The notes under the pieces: model-generated
Told to the model about the DNA's origin: nothing
Database searches by the model: none
The model's input: the letters and a program-made list of their open reading frames with translations, nothing else
Program-made: the position numbers and the translations under genes
NCBI GenBank assembly: GCA_049302185.1
Contig: JBAQLV010000022.1
Span: 1-64,000 of the forward strand
From: UBA1546 sp049302185
GTDB lineage: Bacteria > Nitrospirota > Thermodesulfovibrionia > Thermodesulfovibrionales > UBA1546
Length of the DNA stretch: 64,000 nt
Reading direction: 5' to 3'
Shown: positions 60,015 to 64,000 of the stretch, one piece after another
How the letters are laid out: the number at the start of each line of letters is the position of its first letter
How positions within the stretch are numbered: position 1 is the first letter of the stretch

Positions 60015-61178
60015 ATGCCAAGGACATTTAAAGTAGAAAAATACCATACGGATATTGTTTCCAAAAGCACGCTGTTTAAGGCGCTGAAATACCTTGACAG
60101 GAAAAATATTGAAACGCCGTTTCTTCTTATGGACAGGGAGAAGGTAAAGGAAAAAGCCTCTCTTATAGGGCAGAACATACGGAACTCAACAGTCTTTTAT
60201 GCTGTTAAGGCAAATCCCGATATTGAGGTAATCAAGCTTGCGGATAAACTTGGTATGGGTTTTGAGATAGCCTCAGAGGGTGAGCTGAAGCTGCTTTCAT
60301 CAATAGGCGTGGAGACTGAAAGAATCATATCAAGCAATCCGGTCAAGACTTTTAAGTTTTTGAAGATGGCGGCATCATACGGGGTAAGCTATTTTGCTTA
60401 TGATTCCGAAGGTGAAGCGGATAAAATGGCGAAATTGCTGCCGGGCTGCAATGTCTATGTCAGGCTTTCTGTTCCTAACGAAGGAAGCGAATGGCCGCTG
60501 AGCAAAAAATTCGGAGTTGAGATTGATAAAGCGGCAGAGCTGCTCTTCTATGCACGTAAGAAAGGGCTTAACCCTGTTGGTGTCACCTTTCACGTTGGGT
60601 CGCAGTGCACAAATATATACAACTGGAATGCCGCTCTGGATAAGGCAAAGGCTTTGTGGGATATTGCGGAAAGGAAAGGCATGAAGCTGAACGTGTTGAA
60701 TATCGGTGGAGGGTATCCGATAAAATACACAAAAAACGTTGTTGATGTTGAAGCCATAGAGAAGAATGTGGACAGGCTCATCCGTGATAAATTCCCGCGG
60801 GATGTAAAAATACTTATAGAGCCGGGAAGGGCAGTTGTAGGAGATGCAGGTATATTTGTCACCTCTGTGATTGGCAAGGCAAACAGGGGAGATGATAACT
60901 GGCTTTATATTGATGTCGGAGTCTTTAACGGTCTGATGGAGAGTGTGGGAGGCATAACTTACAGCTATATCGTTGAAACCTCAAGACAGACAAGATATAA
61001 AAGAAAATGGACAGTTGCAGGCCCGAGCTGTGATAGTTTTGATGTTATTGATAAGAATGTAAACCTGCCTGAGCCTGAAATAGGTGGGCTTATTCTTATA
61101 CTTTCAGGCGGGGCATATACGATATCCTATGCGTCAGAATTCAACGGGTTTTCAATACCAAAGACGGTTTTGATATGA
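60015..61178 (+). CDS. Ornithine/diaminopimelate decarboxylase family, fold-type III
   Basis: 387 residues. FYAVKANPDIEV holds the PLP lysine (about 64), then HVGSQCTN, NIGGGYP, EPGRAVVGDAG and GPSCDSFDVID with the second-subunit catalytic Cys. The eukaryotic-type ODC layout with GPSCDS favours ornithine or lysine decarboxylase (polyamine synthesis) over LysA. TATAAT lies near 59972 in the divergent promoter region. The methyltransferase gene follows 6 bp later. Confidence 0.88.
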   Translation: MPRTFKVEKYHTDIVSKSTLFKALKYLDRKNIETPFLLMDREKVKEKASLIGQNIRNSTVFYAVKANPDIEVIKLADKLGMGFEIASEGELKLLSSIGVETERIISSNPVKTFKFLKMAASYGVSYFAYDSEGEADKMAKLLPGCNVYVRLSVPNEGSEWPLSKKFGVEIDKAAELLFYARKKGLNPVGVTFHVGSQCTNIYNWNAALDKAKALWDIAERKGMKLNVLNIGGGYPIKYTKNVVDVEAIEKNVDRLIRDKFPRDVKILIEPGRAVVGDAGIFVTSVIGKANRGDDNWLYIDVGVFNGLMESVGGITYSYIVETSRQTRYKRKWTVAGPSCDSFDVIDKNVNLPEPEIGGLILILSGGAYTISYASEFNGFSIPKTVLI

Positions 61179-61184
61179 AAAATA

Positions 61185-63239
61185 ATGGGTGAAAACGGAA
61201 AAACACGTAAAAAAGATTCTGTAAGGTTGGTGTGGGACAGCAAACCGCGGCGTGCGCCTAATCCGAAGGATATAGAATTTCAAACCGCTGAAGTCGTAAT
61301 TCCAAATCCTGCGCACAGAGAACAACTACCTTTATCTTTTAGAGATGGAAATTTAGGCGAGGCGGAGATTGACAAGCAAAAGATGAACCGCCTCATCTGG
61401 GGCGACAATTTGCTTGCTATGCAGGCGCTGCTTTCACAGGGATATGAAGGTAAAATAAACCTTGTCTACATTGACCCGCCATTTGATTCAAAGGCTGACT
61501 ATTCTCATAAGATGACCATTGAGGGAAATGAATTTACAAAAGAACCCTCCGTCATAGAACGGCTTGCATACAAAGACACATGGGCAGGCGGGACAGACTC
61601 TTACCTTGACATGCTCTATCCGAGGTTGCAGTTGATGAAAAGACTTTTGGCTGATGATGGCAGTATTTATGTGCATCTTGACTGGCATGTGGGGCATTAT
61701 GTGAAGGTGATGATGGATGAAGTGTTTGGAAGAGAAAATTATATAAATGAAATTATTTGGCAAAAACTAACTGCTGCAAAATCACAATCCAATAAGTATC
61801 CAAATATCCATGATAGCTTATTTGTTTATGCTAAATCTCAATCATATATATTCAATGCGCCATATGTAGAAAAATCAGAGAAACTTTTAAAAACTCATTA
61901 TAGATATACAGACGAGAAAACGGGGAAAAGATATTCGTTGGCAGATTTTACTCAAAAGGGACAAGGAAGTCCCAGAAGGTTCGGAGATAAAATTTTGTCT
62001 CCTCCATCGGGCAAACATTGGATTTGGTCACAAGAACGCATAGATGAAGGAATGAAACAAGGGTTAATAGTTTTTTCTGAAAGTGGTTTGCCTTATGTTA
62101 AGAGGTATTATGAAGATACAAAAGGAAATGTTGCTGGAGATATTTGGACTGATATTAACCCGCTAAATCCAATGGCAAAAGAAAGAGTTGATTACGATAC
62201 CCAAAAACCCTCTGCCCTTCTTGAACGGATTATCAAAGCATCCTCCAATGAAGGTGACCTTGTTGCCGATTTCTTCTGTGGGTCAGGCACAACATTGGCA
62301 GTTGCAGAAAAGTTGAATCGCCGATGGATTGGCTGTGAACTCGGGAAAGTCGGTATTCAGGTCACACGCGCAAGGCTCGTTGAGCAGCAGGCAAAGCCTT
62401 TTCTTATTGAAAACATCGGCAATTATCAGCGCGAGATGATTTATCTCACAGGCGTACGCATTTATGAAATGCAGAACCTTATCCTTAAACTCTATGGCGC
62501 TACTCCGCGTGATAAGATGAGCAGCTTAGGAATTAGAAAGGCAGAAGATAATATTGATGAACTTGTCTATGTCGGGTATCCTGACAGACCTGTTACAGCA
62601 GGCAAGGCAGAGGAACTTGCGCTACAGGCGCAGAAGCTGGACGGCAGGGGCTACAAGAGGCTTATTATTCTTGGATGGGATTATGAATACAATTATCATC
62701 AGGCATTGGAATCAAGAAAGAAGGCATTAAAAGACAAACTTAAAGTAGAAGTCATAAGCCGCGACATTCCGCCTGATATATACGACTATCTCAAGAAGGC
62801 AAAAACAGATGAAGACATAGAGGCGCTTTCAGAAAAAGTTACATTCTATGAGAGACCATACCTAAAAATGAATGAGCCGAAGATAAAGGATTTGAAAGAC
62901 GGAAAGGCTGAGATAACTCTATCTATCAAGCGTTATGTCCTGATGGACATTCCTATTAGCCAGACATCAAAGAAGGGACAGGAAGACTACGCTGCTTTGA
63001 TGAAGATTGCAAAAGACAACTTTGCAGTGCTAATTGACTACTGGGCTGTTGACTGGGACTATGACGGTTATACCTTCAAGAGCCAGTGGCAGGCATTCAG
63101 AGGCAACGGCAAAAAGGCTAAGACAGTTATCACGGAAGCAAAAGAGATTCTGGAAAAGAAAAAACGGACTGTTGCCATCAGGGTTGTGGATATATTCGGC
63201 AATGATGCAGGGGCGGTTTTGGAGATAGAAAGAGAATAA
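61185..63239 (+). CDS. Site-specific DNA adenine methyltransferase, type III Mod-like
   Basis: 684 residues. Motif IV DPPF in VYIDPPFDSKADYSH (about 97) precedes SAM motif I FFCGSGTTLAVAEKLNRRWIGCELG (about 363), the beta-class order of type III Mod subunits. The N-terminal WGDNLLAMQALLSQGYEGKINLVYIDPPF is also typical. The C-terminal 250 residues are probably target-recognition and subunit-contact regions. No Res helicase is seen before the window ends; the next gene is a PHP protein. Orphan, type III or phage-defence methylase are all open. Confidence 0.88.
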   Translation: MGENGKTRKKDSVRLVWDSKPRRAPNPKDIEFQTAEVVIPNPAHREQLPLSFRDGNLGEAEIDKQKMNRLIWGDNLLAMQALLSQGYEGKINLVYIDPPFDSKADYSHKMTIEGNEFTKEPSVIERLAYKDTWAGGTDSYLDMLYPRLQLMKRLLADDGSIYVHLDWHVGHYVKVMMDEVFGRENYINEIIWQKLTAAKSQSNKYPNIHDSLFVYAKSQSYIFNAPYVEKSEKLLKTHYRYTDEKTGKRYSLADFTQKGQGSPRRFGDKILSPPSGKHWIWSQERIDEGMKQGLIVFSESGLPYVKRYYEDTKGNVAGDIWTDINPLNPMAKERVDYDTQKPSALLERIIKASSNEGDLVADFFCGSGTTLAVAEKLNRRWIGCELGKVGIQVTRARLVEQQAKPFLIENIGNYQREMIYLTGVRIYEMQNLILKLYGATPRDKMSSLGIRKAEDNIDELVYVGYPDRPVTAGKAEELALQAQKLDGRGYKRLIILGWDYEYNYHQALESRKKALKDKLKVEVISRDIPPDIYDYLKKAKTDEDIEALSEKVTFYERPYLKMNEPKIKDLKDGKAEITLSIKRYVLMDIPISQTSKKGQEDYAALMKIAKDNFAVLIDYWAVDWDYDGYTFKSQWQAFRGNGKKAKTVITEAKEILEKKKRTVAIRVVDIFGNDAGAVLEIERE

Positions 63240-63258
63240 AGCATTAACTGAATGTGCT

Positions 63259-64000
63259 ATGAATATTATTGAAGAAATAAACTTACAAGAAGATGGTGCA
63301 AAATTCCGCCGTTGTGATCTTCACATTCATTCAATTAGCGGGTCTTACGATGTAACTGACTCCTCGATGACTCCTCAAAATATTGTTGACTCAGCTATTG
63401 AGGACAAATTAGAGATTATTGCAATTACAGATCACAATTCGATTGATAATATTGCGCAAACATTAGAATATGCACACGGTAAAAGTATTTATGTAGTCCC
63501 GAGTATTGAATTAACAACCCTACAAGGTCATTTGCTTTTATATTTTGAGACATATCAGAATTTAGAATCGTTCTTTGGCAAAATAAACCTATCCGATGAT
63601 AAAAAATATTGTAAAGAAACTATACCGCAATGCCTTGAAATAGCAGAAAAATTTGAAGGCGTAGGTATTGCCGCTCATATTGATACTAAGACAGGATTTG
63701 AATTAATGCAAGATGGATATAGTCCACATAAGGCTGACATATTAAAAAGTAAAAATCTGCTCGCATTAGAAATATCAGACATTGACAATTTAGATTGGTA
63801 TACAAAAAGAGATAGTAATAATGAACGGAGAAGATTATTAAGTGAAAGGAATAACAAAAATGGTTTTAATCAAAATCAGGAATTAGCAAAAGTATTATTC
63901 TCGGACTCTCATACGCTTTCTGGATTGGGTAAGAATGCAAAAGGGAATAATAAGGTCACACGATTTAAGATGGATAGTCTTAATTTCCATTCATTAAAAA
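63259..64000 (+). CDS. PHP-domain protein, 3' truncated by window edge
   Basis: ATG 63259 opens 247 codons with no stop before the window end. The PHP metal motifs are present: DLHIHSISG, AITDHNSIDN, PSIELTT, GIAAHIDT and FSDSHTLSG. The long spacing and DLHIHS...HLLLYF pattern recall TrlF-like PHP-ATPases, which carry a C-terminal AAA domain, but that part lies outside. Only 19 bp after the methyltransferase gene, so possibly one operon and a defence function. Confidence 0.75.
   Translation, partial: MNIIEEINLQEDGAKFRRCDLHIHSISGSYDVTDSSMTPQNIVDSAIEDKLEIIAITDHNSIDNIAQTLEYAHGKSIYVVPSIELTTLQGHLLLYFETYQNLESFFGKINLSDDKKYCKETIPQCLEIAEKFEGVGIAAHIDTKTGFELMQDGYSPHKADILKSKNLLALEISDIDNLDWYTKRDSNNERRRLLSERNNKNGFNQNQELAKVLFSDSHTLSGLGKNAKGNNKVTRFKMDSLNFHSLK

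Overview
The window reads as a chromosomal segment of a Gram-negative, probably anaerobic bacterium. LPS export genes (lptC-lptA-lptB), rfaE2, cdsA and rseP point to an outer membrane. A four-subunit 2-oxoacid:ferredoxin oxidoreductase, a two-subunit Fe-S fumarase, the futalosine enzyme MqnA, an archaeal-type phosphoglycerate mutase and a GH57 glucanotransferase point to anaerobic metabolism. The gene mix and the style of the repeats resemble Nitrospirota (Thermodesulfovibrio-like); a deltaproteobacterial relative cannot be excluded. No rRNA or other phylogenetic marker is decisive here.

Layout. 0-8 kb: end of bioD, mqnA, porGDAB, a SurA-like lipoprotein and the fumarase subunits. 8-21 kb: apgM, a TatD-radical SAM fusion, a TIGR02757 protein, then the pyrimidine cluster pyrR-pyrB-pyrC-carA-carB, which has a PyrR-type attenuator and is split by a Phd/VapC toxin pair and a flavin reductase. 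21-29 kb: gyrA, a PASTA protein, rpe, TPR, pgsA, a DUF512 radical SAM protein and aroE. 29-32.3 kb: a TPR protein, then an accessory patch (HNH-like protein, DUF4258/YgiT pair, HigA) bounded by a short direct repeat, then tRNA-Gly. 32.4-37 kb: the classical lptC-lptA-lptB-rpoN-hpf-rapZ operon. 37-48 kb: DUF218, a Trm112-like protein, a glycosyltransferase, GH57, a FlgT-like protein, uppS-cdsA-dxr-rseP-rfaE2. 48-51.6 kb: an AT-rich accessory block (two membrane proteins, an unrecognised soluble protein, a Phd/ParE-type pair). 51.7-56.5 kb: mfd, a TPR lipoprotein and a five-gene tRNA cluster. 56.5-59.1 kb: an AbiE-type island flanked by a 63-bp direct repeat derived from the 3' end of an aminotransferase gene. 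59-64 kb: aminotransferase, decarboxylase, an adenine methyltransferase and the start of a PHP-domain gene.

The most striking feature is a family of elements built from tandem 7-bp units, usually about five units, a short loop, then about five units of a different, often roughly complementary heptad. The unit sequence changes from locus to locus while the 7-bp period and two-arm design persist. They lie between genes, in every spacer of the tRNA cluster, and in frame inside conserved genes (mqnA, fumarase beta, tatD, pyrC, carA twice, carB twice, DUF512, GH57, cdsA). In one gene they encode the signal peptide. Other repeat families are GTCATTCC palindromes, a roughly 170-bp element with a conserved core but variable complementary ends, and C-rich palindromes nested in heptad loops.

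The second notable system is the AbiE island: AbiEi plus an unusually long AbiEii nucleotidyltransferase that appears fused to a WYL-like domain and a C2H2-type zinc finger.
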